A stretch of DNA of 16,103 nucleotides from an uncultured Collinsella sp. (GTDB lineage: Bacteria > Actinomycetota > Coriobacteriia > Coriobacteriales > Coriobacteriaceae), in contig UQJA01000034.1 in the NCBI GenBank assembly GCA_900541285.1, forward strand, positions 1 to 16,103. The letters are read 5' to 3'. This document shows positions 1-6,923 of this stretch, in pieces. Every line of letters begins with the position of its first letter. The first letter of the stretch is position 1. A model generated the notes under the pieces. It was not told where the DNA came from, made no database searches, and saw nothing but the letters and a program-made list of their open reading frames with translations. The translations under genes and the position numbers were made by a program.

Positions 1-343
1 ATACGTGGCTGGCCGCCCCTCCGCGACCCCCAGCCGGTCGAGCCGGATCATCGCGCGGAATACCGTATGCCGCAGACACCTGGCCGTACGCACGAACGTC
101 CTCGGCGACCAGACCCACAAGCTCCTGAGCCAGCTCATCTGCCTGGGCAAATGCGTGTGTCAGATCGTCCGCGCGATCGGCAAGCGCGGGGTTCGTCGCG
201 CCATAGCGCGCGACCATCCCGCAAAGCGAGGCGCCCAGCGCGCCCACAAAGGCGCTCGCGCTGCCGCCGCCGGGAACCGGCTCGCGCGCGGCCAGCGCCT
301 CGGCAAACCCGCGGCAGGTCTTGTCCATCATCTCTTGGCTCAT
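1..343 (-). CDS. fchA: Cyclodeaminase/cyclohydrolase family protein (FTCD_C/FchA-like), N-terminal part
   Basis: The first 114 residues are visible; the rest lies beyond the left edge. Residues 22-31 read EPVPGGGSAS, followed by a small-residue-rich helix (AFVGALGASLCGMVA). This is the glycine-rich signature of the family that includes methenyltetrahydrofolate cyclohydrolase FchA and the cyclodeaminase half of FTCD. Such enzymes are cytoplasmic, all-helical and act on methenyl- or formimino-tetrahydrofolate. The start at 343 is preferred over the in-frame ATG at 349 because an AAGG motif lies 9 nt upstream of 343 but only 3 nt from 349. The family call is firm. Cyclohydrolase versus cyclodeaminase cannot be decided from the N-terminus, so the symbol is tentative. 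Formate-tetrahydrofolate ligase, the preceding step in the same pathway, is encoded elsewhere in the window. Confidence 0.85.
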   Translation of the reverse strand, partial: MSQEMMDKTCRGFAEALAAREPVPGGGSASAFVGALGASLCGMVARYGATNPALADRADDLTHAFAQADELAQELVGLVAEDVRAYGQVSAAYGIPRDDPARPAGGRGGAASHV

Positions 344-419
344 ACGCATGCACCTTCAAGTCATATACATCGGTCGGGCGGAATCGCCGACCAACCGCAT
401 CGATCACGTAATGGTGCTA

Positions 420-448
420 AGTCTAGCCCATAAGTACATGAGCGTCAG
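420..448 (-). promoter_or_regulatory. Candidate sigma-70-type promoter for the fchA-like gene
   Basis: Read on the minus strand, CTGACG (443-448) and TAGACT (420-425) are separated by exactly 17 bp, each matching four of six consensus bases. Transcription would begin near 412, giving a leader of about 70 nt. This is an eye match only. Confidence 0.35.
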
Positions 449-503
449 CGCACCTGGCCATCGCAGATTTCTATGGCACGCGATAGGCGTCGACAACGCA
501 AAC

Positions 504-522
504 ATGGGACACATGGCCCACC
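504..522. repeat. 19-bp repeat, copy 1; imperfect palindrome
   Basis: ATGGGACACATGGCCCACC occurs here and, identically, at 1469-1487. Its core TGGGACACATGGCCCA pairs at six of eight dyad positions (arms TGGG/CCCA and inner CA/TG), as expected of a dimeric regulator's binding site. It ends 197 nt before the first lipoprotein start. An operator role is inferred. Confidence 0.6.
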
Positions 523-719
523 TTTCGAGACTCCCGAGCAGCACAAGCTGGGGCATATCTATAAGTAAGGAACCCGTTGGGGAACGGCCGCGCAACGGCC
601 ACAAGCGATGAACGGAGGCATAAGTCGCACAGTACACAGAGACATCCGCCGCCAGCGCAATCAGTACCCCAACAGCATGCGGCGCCGTGATGTCATCAGC
701 AGACAAGGAGGACGCCACC

Positions 720-1318
720 ATGATGAAAAAGACCCTATCAATCCTTTCCCTTTGCATCGCCCTCTTTGCCGCGCTCGCCCTTGTGGGCTGCGGCGGGAGC
801 GCATCGGGCGGCGGCAGCGCCCCCAAGAGCGAGAGCAAGGAAAAGGCCCCCGTCGCCAAGAAGACCGACTACATCTGGTTTAAGGTCGAGATGCCCGAGG
901 GCGTCGGCGTAAGCGACTCTGCCGGCAAGAATGCCGACAGGGTCCAGCTCACCTTCCCCGAAGACGAGAACGCCTCGGCCGATCGCTTTATCCCCGTTTG
1001 GAAAAAGCGCTGACGGCCGAGGAATCCCACGCCGACCAGGCGGAAAAGAAGGGGGATACGTTCCAGTGGAAGGATGGCGGGTCCGTCGAGTATAACGGCA
1101 GGACGTGGCTCGTCGGAACATACGAGGACAACAGCGGCATCTCAACCATGCTTTTTACCGACGTTGAGCCGGGAAGCGTCTGCGTTCTCATCGCGAACTT
1201 CGACCTGCACAAGAAAGAAGCCGAGGCGCTTCTCAACTCCATCGAGTTCCCCGACGACATGAAGAAAGCAGTTGACGAGGCACGTGAAGTCGAGATTTCG
1301 AGCATCGAGATCAAGTAA
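720..1318 (+). pseudogene. Lipoprotein paralogue 1, interrupted by a frameshift
   Basis: An AGGAGG box precedes ATG 720. The product starts with a lipoprotein signal peptide and a lipobox LVGC with Cys at residue 24, then continues in frame to a TGA at 1011-1013. From there on, the -1 frame continues the homology to stop 1318 (DTFQW, VEYNGRTW, FTDVEPGSV, LLNSIEF, SSIEIK), matching the intact neighbour at 1560. One added A in the A5 run at 1002-1006 would restore a 199-residue protein, against 197 for the paralogue. A 9-bp inverted repeat (973-981 and 1014-1022) flanks the shift site. Possible explanations are a real inactivating deletion, homopolymer length variation, a sequencing error, or recoding on AAA-AAG. 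The mature domain is of unknown function; alternating strands and a final SIEF-type motif vaguely recall Mog1/PsbP-like lipoproteins. Confidence 0.8.
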
Positions 1319-1331
1319 CGGGGCACCCGTA

Positions 1332-1359
1332 CGCGCCTACGCGAACCCGCGTAGGCGCG
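1332..1359 (+). other. Perfect 12-bp hairpin downstream of lipoprotein paralogue 1
   Basis: Arms CGCGCCTACGCG (1332-1343) and CGCGTAGGCGCG (1348-1359) pair perfectly around the loop AACC. No T-run follows, so it is not a standard intrinsic terminator. It lies 28 bp before the true terminator hairpin. It could protect the 3' end of the mRNA or bind a protein; no role can be assigned. Confidence 0.6.
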
Positions 1360-1387
1360 CCCCATTAAAACAACGGGCGCCCAACCC

Positions 1388-1422
1388 GGGGAGGGCCGAC
1401 AGCATCGGCCCTCCCCTCTTTT
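1388..1422 (+). terminator. Rho-independent terminator of lipoprotein paralogue 1
   Basis: GGGGAGGGCCGA (1388-1399) pairs with TCGGCCCTCCCC (1405-1416) around a 5-nt loop, followed by TCTTTT. It resembles the terminator of the second paralogue. Confidence 0.85.
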
Positions 1423-1468
1423 GCGCCCGAACATATTGCCACTTGTCGGCGCAAATCCTGCCCCCAGA

Positions 1469-1487
1469 ATGGGACACATGGCCCACC
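1469..1487. repeat. 19-bp repeat, copy 2; imperfect palindrome
   Basis: Identical to 504-522. It ends 72 nt before the start of the intact lipoprotein gene. DNA around the two copies is not obviously alike, so the conservation is confined to this element, which suggests a regulatory site rather than a simple by-product of duplication. Confidence 0.6.
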
Positions 1488-1559
1488 CGAATGAGCTGCT
1501 CACGCGTACAGTAAAGACAGGTAATCCATGGGCGGTTACAGATCGAGGAGGACACGACC

Positions 1560-2153
1560 ATGAAAAAGAAGGCCTTTGCGATTCTCACCCTCTGCATGAG
1601 TCTTTTTGCCGCGGTTGCCCTGGTGGGTTGCGGCGGAAGCGGCGGCGCTACCGGCAGTGGCGGTGGCGGCGGCGCAGAAAAGCCAGCCGTGGATATGAGG
1701 ACCGACTTCATTTGGTTTAAGGTCGAGGTCCCCGAGGGCGTCGAGATCACCGACGTCGCAGGCGACACTGCCGACAGGGCCCAGTTTAAGTTCACCGAGA
1801 GCGAGCACGCCAGCGATCGCTTCATCCCCGTCTTCGATCCTGACAAGAACGCCGACGAGCTGTTCGACTACGAGGCAAAGTGGAATGCCAGCTTTGAGTG
1901 GACCGAGAATGACCCCGTCAAGTACAACGGCAAGACTTGGCGCAACGCTTCCTATACACACTCGGGCGGCGTAACGACCGAATACTTCACCGACGTTGAC
2001 GGCGGCAGTGTGTATGTGCGTATCGACAACGTCGAGGAGCACAAGGACGCCGTCGAGACCATGATGAAGTCTCTGGAATTTGCCGACGACATCGCCGAGG
2101 CCAAGACCGAGGCCATGGACGTCAAGCTCGACGATATCGAGATCAAGCGCTAA
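1560..2153 (+). CDS. Predicted lipoprotein, paralogue 2 (intact)
   Basis: 197 residues, with a GAGGAGG ribosome binding site 8 nt before ATG 1560. The start has MKKK, a hydrophobic segment and lipobox LVGC (Cys24), so the protein should be lipidated and anchored on the outer face of the membrane. A Gly/Ser-rich linker (about 25-40) leads to an acidic domain with WFKVEVPEGV (53-62), YNGKTW, FTDVDGGSVYVRID and a C-terminal MKSLEF motif. It shares these blocks with the frameshifted copy upstream, including the first 24 residues almost position for position. No catalytic motif is visible and I do not recognise the family; a Mog1/PsbP-like fold is a guess from the motif order. The gene is monocistronic, with its own terminator. 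Confidence 0.85.
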   Translation: MKKKAFAILTLCMSLFAAVALVGCGGSGGATGSGGGGGAEKPAVDMRTDFIWFKVEVPEGVEITDVAGDTADRAQFKFTESEHASDRFIPVFDPDKNADELFDYEAKWNASFEWTENDPVKYNGKTWRNASYTHSGGVTTEYFTDVDGGSVYVRIDNVEEHKDAVETMMKSLEFADDIAEAKTEAMDVKLDDIEIKR

Positions 2154-2225
2154 GCGACTGGCGAGCGCAACGGGAAACACGGTCGCAGTGCAAACAAGCG
2201 ACGGTACCCCAGCGCTTCGTACCCA

Positions 2226-2257
2226 GGGAGGGCCGGTAAACCGACCCTCCCTTTCTT
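2226..2257 (+). terminator. Rho-independent terminator of lipoprotein paralogue 2
   Basis: GGGAGGGCCGG (2226-2236) pairs with CCGACCCTCCC (2241-2251) with one mismatch around a TAAA loop, followed by TTTCTT. The GGGAGGGCC stem is shared with the first paralogue's terminator. Confidence 0.8.
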
Positions 2258-2458
2258 ATGCCTGTAGCCGACGAACGCGAGGATGCCGGACGCCGGAACC
2301 GCCCCAAATGTGGCAACAGTACGAAAACGACAAACACCCCAACACGTCCGCCCACCGATTTATTGCGCCGCGCAGACAATTAAACCAGCATCTTTAAACA
2401 TCTGGGCAGTATAGTGACCAAAACTATCGCATAACCGCACTCTGCGAATGGAGAAGTT
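2258..2458. other. Upstream region of the PI-PLC surface protein gene
   Basis: About 200 bp with no gene, part of a 305-bp stretch that begins with the lipoprotein terminator. TATAGT (2410-2415) is a possible -10 box without a clear -35. It overlaps a small inverted repeat, ATAGT (2411-2415) and ACTAT (2423-2427) with a 7-nt spacer, which could be an operator. Both assignments are weak. Confidence 0.3.
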
Positions 2459-4948
2459 ATGACCGAACACCATGCCATCAGCCGCCGAGCGTTTACGCTG
2501 GGCCTAGGGCTTGCGGCGTTGTCACCACTTGCAAGCCTGCCCGAAACCGCAGCGCCGGGCATTCCCCTGCGAGCGGCATTTGCAGACAACACACCCGCAC
2601 CGTCGGACAGCCTCCACAATTTCGTCATTCGCCTTCGCCCCGCGGGCTATTTTCGCACCGCGAGCGTCAACCAAGACGGCAACGTTCGCGGCAACGTCTG
2701 TCACCTGTTTAACGACGGCACGTCCAGCAAGCTCATCCTTGAGAACGTAACGACCAAGAATGACGATACAAACTGGTACGCCATCCGCACCTTGCTCAAT
2801 TTTGAAGAGCATAAAAAGACAGGCTACAGCATTTGGTCGGTCGACGACGACTCGGACAAAGATGGAAAGGTCATCCACGTATGGGGCGGCGAGTATGACA
2901 ACAAGCCCAGCCGCGCTTTTGCGTTCGAGCGTCAATCAAACGGAACCTACATCATCCGAGACCGCACGGTCGAGAAAGAAACCGAGAAAAAAGACATTAA
3001 GTACCTGGCAATAGAATCGAACGGCAAAGACCAGGACAACAATAAGATCTGCCATAAGAGTAAGAGCATTCCGTGGGAGCTCGAACTTATCGGTTACGAC
3101 ATGAAAAAGAACGATGCCACGGTTAGCAGCCTCGACTGGATCACGTACAGCAGCTACGTCGACGGACCATGTTGGATGAAATACGTCGACGACAACAAGT
3201 TCCTCGACGAGCTGAGCATCCCGGGTACGCACGATTCGGGCACCTGCAGCGTGGACAACGACACTGAGCCCCAATCCTCGCAAGTAAAATGCCAGCAGGA
3301 TTACATTCCCACGCAGTTGCTCGAAGGCATTCGCTATTTTGATATCCGGCTCGGAAAGGGCGATGACCCCGGCATCGACCACGGGATTTTCTACCTACTC
3401 AAAAAAGACGGGAACTATCTGCATCTCTCCGATGTCATCGGGTACTTCAAAACGTTTTTGAACGAAAACCCGTCAGAAGCGCTCATCATGCTCGCATCGC
3501 GCGGCAACGATGAGGCTACCGACGAAAGCATAACGACGGCCTTCGCCAAGGTTATGGCCGATAACCCCAACCTGTTCTACACGTCGAGCCACGTCCCCAC
3601 GCTGGGCGAGGTGCGCGGAAAGATCGTCCTGCTGCGTCGATTTGGGCTTGCCGGCAACAGCGTAAGCGGCCACACGTGGGGCCTCGACCTCACCCAATGG
3701 GATGACAAGATCAAGGCGCATTCCGGGCAGTCGATGTGTCTCGTCCAAGACGCGCGGGGATTTGAAGCCATAGGGGAAACGGGCAATGAAGAGCCCTATT
3801 GCACCAAGGTATATGCCCAGGACAAGTACAAACTCACGGGAACCGACAAGCTCAGCTGGGTCGATAATGCGCTGAAGGAAACGACCGGGCGCACGTGCAA
3901 CAAGGTGGACGTCGTGGACGATGCCGGGGCCGAGGTGCAAGTCCAGGAGCGTTGCTGGTCTATCAACTACACCAGCTGCACGGGCTTGTCGCACGGAGGC
4001 AATCCTTTTACCTCGGCACGAGTAGTCAACGAGCATCTGTACAAGAGCCCGTACATCAATCCCAGCGGCACCGAGGATACAAAGTCAGATTACCTCAAGC
4101 ACATTGGCATCATCGCATCCGACTTTGTTGATGCGGCGCTGGCCCGGAGCATCTATCAGCGCAATTACAATTACGATACGAAGCACACGCAGTCGGCTTC
4201 GTGCTGCCTCCCGACCCGCATGCGCATGACGTACGGCGACTCGCTGAGCGATGCCTCGCTCCAGGATGGCAAGACCGTTGGCGAGGGCCATTTCCGCCTT
4301 GTCGACAGCAGCAACGTACTCAACGTGGCGGCTTCGGGCCATGCGTTTACCATCGAATACGTGGATGTCGACGCCTTGGGCAACGAGACCGTTACGGGGC
4401 TGCAGGGCTCTGTGCCCATCGATATCGATCCACGCGCGCTGACGCCCCATTTTGAGGGACTCGAAGGCCTTAAGGCCGGCGAAGACGTGCGCGCCAAGAT
4501 TGCGGCATCACTCGAGGGCAAGCTCGAAACCGATGCCTGCACGGCCCAGCTCGAGTTTGTGCACGACGCGGACGGCGCTCCGGGCACGGCAATGGCCGAG
4601 GGCGAAACATTTGCCGCAGGAACGTACTGGGTGCGCGTGAACGGTCTCTTGGGCGACGCGGCGCAGAACTACACGCTCGCCAGCGACGGAGCCGCAAGCT
4701 TTACCGTAGCGGCCTCGGGCAGTGCGGGCGGCACCGGCAGCGGCACGGGTTCCAACGCAGGCGGCGCCGACAAGAACGGCAAGAGCAACAAGAGAGACCA
4801 GGGCAAGAGCTCGGGCGGAAAGCTCGCCAACACGGGCGACGGCTCTGGCGTTGCCGCCGGGCTCGCTGCCGCCGCCGTGGCGACAACGGTCGCAGGTGCA
4901 GCAATGCTTGCCAGTGACCGCGACAATACCGAGGACGTTAACGAATAG
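2459..4948 (+). CDS. Tat-exported, cell-wall-anchored PI-PLC X-domain protein with ricin-like region
   Basis: 829 residues; GGAG lies 5 nt before the ATG. Residues 8-15 (SRRAFTLG) plus a hydrophobic stretch form a twin-arginine signal, suggesting export after folding. Residues about 52-215 resemble a ricin-type beta-trefoil lectin. Residues about 245-560 form a phosphatidylinositol-specific phospholipase C X domain: LSIPGTHDSGT with His258-Asp259, FDIR with Asp295 and Arg297, and DHG with His308 match the two catalytic histidines and partner residues of bacterial PI-PLC. Residues about 655-751 have the GTYWVRV...NYTL pattern of MBG/YDG-type wall domains. A Gly/Ser/Lys linker precedes LANTG (789-793), a hydrophobic segment and a short charged tail, a variant sortase signal. 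Likely a surface phospholipase acting on phosphatidylinositol or GPI-type lipids; the natural substrate is not shown by the sequence. It is monocistronic. Confidence 0.85.
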   Translation: MTEHHAISRRAFTLGLGLAALSPLASLPETAAPGIPLRAAFADNTPAPSDSLHNFVIRLRPAGYFRTASVNQDGNVRGNVCHLFNDGTSSKLILENVTTKNDDTNWYAIRTLLNFEEHKKTGYSIWSVDDDSDKDGKVIHVWGGEYDNKPSRAFAFERQSNGTYIIRDRTVEKETEKKDIKYLAIESNGKDQDNNKICHKSKSIPWELELIGYDMKKNDATVSSLDWITYSSYVDGPCWMKYVDDNKFLDELSIPGTHDSGTCSVDNDTEPQSSQVKCQQDYIPTQLLEGIRYFDIRLGKGDDPGIDHGIFYLLKKDGNYLHLSDVIGYFKTFLNENPSEALIMLASRGNDEATDESITTAFAKVMADNPNLFYTSSHVPTLGEVRGKIVLLRRFGLAGNSVSGHTWGLDLTQWDDKIKAHSGQSMCLVQDARGFEAIGETGNEEPYCTKVYAQDKYKLTGTDKLSWVDNALKETTGRTCNKVDVVDDAGAEVQVQERCWSINYTSCTGLSHGGNPFTSARVVNEHLYKSPYINPSGTEDTKSDYLKHIGIIASDFVDAALARSIYQRNYNYDTKHTQSASCCLPTRMRMTYGDSLSDASLQDGKTVGEGHFRLVDSSNVLNVAASGHAFTIEYVDVDALGNETVTGLQGSVPIDIDPRALTPHFEGLEGLKAGEDVRAKIAASLEGKLETDACTAQLEFVHDADGAPGTAMAEGETFAAGTYWVRVNGLLGDAAQNYTLASDGAASFTVAASGSAGGTGSGTGSNAGGADKNGKSNKRDQGKSSGGKLANTGDGSGVAAGLAAAAVATTVAGAAMLASDRDNTEDVNE

Positions 4949-4979
4949 GCAAGCCAGTCTTTTGGGCGCATTAACTCAA

Positions 4980-5015
4980 TCGGGGCGCAGAATACCGTTC
5001 TGCGCCCCGATTTTT
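4980..5015 (+). terminator. Strong rho-independent terminator, possibly bidirectional
   Basis: TCGGGGCGCAGAA (4980-4992) pairs perfectly over 13 bp with TTCTGCGCCCCGA (4998-5010) around a 5-nt loop, followed by TTTTT. It ends the PI-PLC gene and may also serve the convergent small gene, although the T-run on the minus strand is poor. Confidence 0.9.
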
Positions 5016-5040
5016 ACCTTGGCCCGAACGCCGCTATCGG

Positions 5041-5310
5041 CTACATCACCATGTTCAGCGCTTTCACAAATTCCTGGGCCTTCGCACGGCTACTCAGGCT
5101 AAAGACGCAAGCGGTCAACAGCCTGTTACGCAGGAAAACGTCGCGACCCTTGATCCTGTTGACCCCCGTGATGTCCTTAAGGTAGACAATCTCGGTGTGC
5201 CTGCCGCCAAAAGTGCCCTTCTTGAGCACCTCGATACGATTGGGGTAGATCTTAACGTCTTTAAACCTACCCGAACCTTTGTCCTGGAATAGCAGCGTGT
5301 TGTTGTCCAT
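5041..5310 (-). CDS. Small PH-like domain protein (hypothetical)
   Basis: 89 residues from ATG 5310, which has GGGAG 8 nt upstream. A longer frame from GTG 5355 would add 15 residues but lacks a ribosome binding site. The sequence alternates short strands (DVKIYPNRIEVLKK, IVYLKDITGVNR) and ends in an amphipathic helix (SSRAKAQEFVKALNMVM). That strand-rich body plus C-terminal helix is the layout of bacterial PH-like domains. There is no signal peptide, membrane segment or catalytic motif, so it is probably cytoplasmic. It converges on the PI-PLC gene and is divergent from the YhcG-type gene. Function unknown; the PH-like assignment is inferred from pattern only. Confidence 0.65.
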   Translation of the reverse strand: MDNNTLLFQDKGSGRFKDVKIYPNRIEVLKKGTFGGRHTEIVYLKDITGVNRIKGRDVFLRNRLLTACVFSLSSRAKAQEFVKALNMVM

Positions 5311-5478
5311 ACGCGTCACTCCCGTGGGGTTCGCTAAAACTGTCTCTATTGCCACATTTTAGTCACCGCAAGGCTCCCATGCGAAGGTGTCAGACAGCAC
5401 AGCAATTCGTGTCCGCGCGAGGCTTTAAACTAGATGCGATAAAGATGCATTCCACAAGAGGAAAGTGGGGCGACAGTG

Positions 5479-6528
5479 ATGGGCGAACTGGTAAACCGTG
5501 GAGAATCGGCAATCGTGCCCGAAGGTTTTTACAAGCAGGTTTCCTCGATTCTCAACGCCGCTCGCGACAAGGCCTATACCGCCGTTAACTTTGCGATGGT
5601 TGAGGCGTATTGGGAGATCGGCAAGGGCATAGTTGATGAGCAGGGCGGAGAGAAGCGCGCCAAGTATGGAGAGGCGCTGCTCAAGGCCCTCGCAATCAGA
5701 CTTACCAAGGATTTTGGTAAAGGTTTTGAAGCAAGAGAGCTGCGCAAAATGCGTCAGTTCTATCTTGCATTTCCAATTCGGGACTCACTGCGTCCCGAAT
5801 TGAGCTGGACACATTACCGCAGGTTAATACGCATTCCTGACCCCGAAGCTCGCACCTGGCACATGAACGAATGCGCCGACTCTCGCTGGAGCACGCGCCA
5901 GCTCGAACGCCAGATCAACACCATGTTCCGCGAGCGCCTACTTGCCAGCAAAGACAAGGAGGCTGTCACCCAAGAAATCCAAAAGAGCGCCCCAGCTCGT
6001 CGCCCCGAGGATATCATCCGCGATCCATATGTACTGGAGTTTTTAGGTTTCTCGGACGATACTGCGTTTCGCGAGAGCGATCTAGAGCAGGCGCTCATCA
6101 CACATCTTCAGAAGTTCCTGCTGGAGCTTGGCCGTGGCTTCGCTTTCGAGGCGCGCCAAAAGCGCATCACCTTTGATGGGCGCCATTTCTATATTGACCT
6201 TGTTTTTTACAACTATCTGATGCGCTGCTTCGTGCTCATCGACCTTAAGACCGATGACCTTACGCATCAGGACCTGGGCCAGATGCAAATGTATGTGAAC
6301 TACTACACGCGTGAGCTCATGAACGAAGGCGACAATCCGCCCATAGGCATCGTGCTCTGCGTGGACAAAAGCGATTCAATCGTCGAGTACACGCTGCCCG
6401 AAGACAACGACCAAGTGTTTGCCGCCAAATACCTGCCGTATCTTCCAAGCAAGGAAGAGCTGGCGCGCGAGCTGAGTGCCGAGTACCGCGCCATCAACGA
6501 AGCGACTAATGGCGAAGTGCAAGGATAG
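5479..6528 (+). CDS. YhcG-family (DUF1016) PDDEXK nuclease domain protein
   Basis: 349 residues from ATG 5479; GTG 5476 directly before it is an alternative start. The ribosome binding site is weak (GGGG 8 nt upstream of the ATG). The N-terminal half carries the DUF1016_N helical block: ARDKAYTAVNFAMVEAYWEIGKGIV, FPIRDSLRPELSWTHYRRL, WSTRQLERQI. The C-terminal half has the nuclease-like core, with GRHFYIDLVFYN supplying the Asp and VLIDLKTDDL supplying the D-x-K pair, then GQMQMYVNYY. The family belongs to the PDDEXK superfamily and is often found beside type I restriction-modification genes or in defence islands. No hsd or other defence gene lies nearby here. An 11-bp inverted repeat sits inside the gene at 5774-5802. 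The family is certain; the biological role is not. Confidence 0.9.
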   Translation: MGELVNRGESAIVPEGFYKQVSSILNAARDKAYTAVNFAMVEAYWEIGKGIVDEQGGEKRAKYGEALLKALAIRLTKDFGKGFEARELRKMRQFYLAFPIRDSLRPELSWTHYRRLIRIPDPEARTWHMNECADSRWSTRQLERQINTMFRERLLASKDKEAVTQEIQKSAPARRPEDIIRDPYVLEFLGFSDDTAFRESDLEQALITHLQKFLLELGRGFAFEARQKRITFDGRHFYIDLVFYNYLMRCFVLIDLKTDDLTHQDLGQMQMYVNYYTRELMNEGDNPPIGIVLCVDKSDSIVEYTLPEDNDQVFAAKYLPYLPSKEELARELSAEYRAINEATNGEVQG

Positions 6529-6923
6529 CAGCACGTTGCGACCGAAACCACCGCAGCCGTCGCAGGCGCACCCGCGGTTGAGGCGCACGCTACAAAACAA
6601 TACCGGTCATGGACGCCGGCAACGACATTCTAGCCGTGGCTGGCGAGCGTGACCTGACAGGCAAAGACGCGGCCTTCGTCTGATGTGGGCCCATTGGCTG
6701 CCACAGAAAAGGACCGGTTGCAGCCGGCCCTCAAGACACTTGCACCTGCGTTGCCCGCGCTTCCGAAGTGTGACTAACTGAGGAGCGGGTTCCGTGGCAC
6801 AACCTGATCTTGCCCAGCGAGGCGGCCCTTTTGCAGCCGGTCCACCGTTTATTTACATCTACCCCCTGCCAAACTACCGGATGGCAGCCCCCATGCCTGC
6901 GAGCCGTCCCGTGCTGCGCTTCC
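6529..6923. other. Gene-free stretch between the YhcG-type gene and the zinc-ribbon gene (395 bp)
   Basis: It lies between convergent genes. The first 34 codons after the YhcG stop (6529-6630) stay open in the same frame and read like a protein tail (VATETTAAVAGAPAVEAHA). A short frame from ATG 6609 to TGA 6683 (24 residues) lacks a convincing ribosome binding site. CTGCCA (6866-6871) and TGGCAG (6882-6887) could form a 6-bp stem between C-runs, but no T-run follows, so no terminator is called for either gene. No RNA gene or mobile element was seen. Confidence 0.45.

Larger units (their letters stand above)
344..719. other. Intergenic region between divergent genes (376 bp)
   Basis: It separates the minus-strand fchA-like gene from the plus-strand lipoprotein locus. 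It holds a candidate fchA promoter, the first copy of a 19-bp partly palindromic repeat, and about 160 nt of possible lipoprotein leader after a TATAAG at 560-565 that has no good -35 partner. Open frames here are shadows of the flanking genes or lack a ribosome binding site. No RNA gene was recognised. Confidence 0.5.

Noticed and set aside
404..859. 151-codon minus-strand open frame over the lipoprotein promoter and start
   Set aside because: It overlaps the signal peptide of the real gene in antisense and has no ribosome binding site or homologous features.
1332..1359. Calling the first hairpin a terminator
   Set aside because: The stem is perfect but is followed by GC-rich sequence rather than a T-run; a proper terminator lies just downstream.
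5311..5355. Longer GTG start of the small PH-like protein
   Set aside because: No ribosome binding site before GTG 5355, while GGGAG is well placed before ATG 5310.
6529..6923. A tRNA or small RNA in the gap after the YhcG-type gene
   Set aside because: No cloverleaf, T-loop signature or stem with a T-run could be found; only a short 6-bp stem is present.
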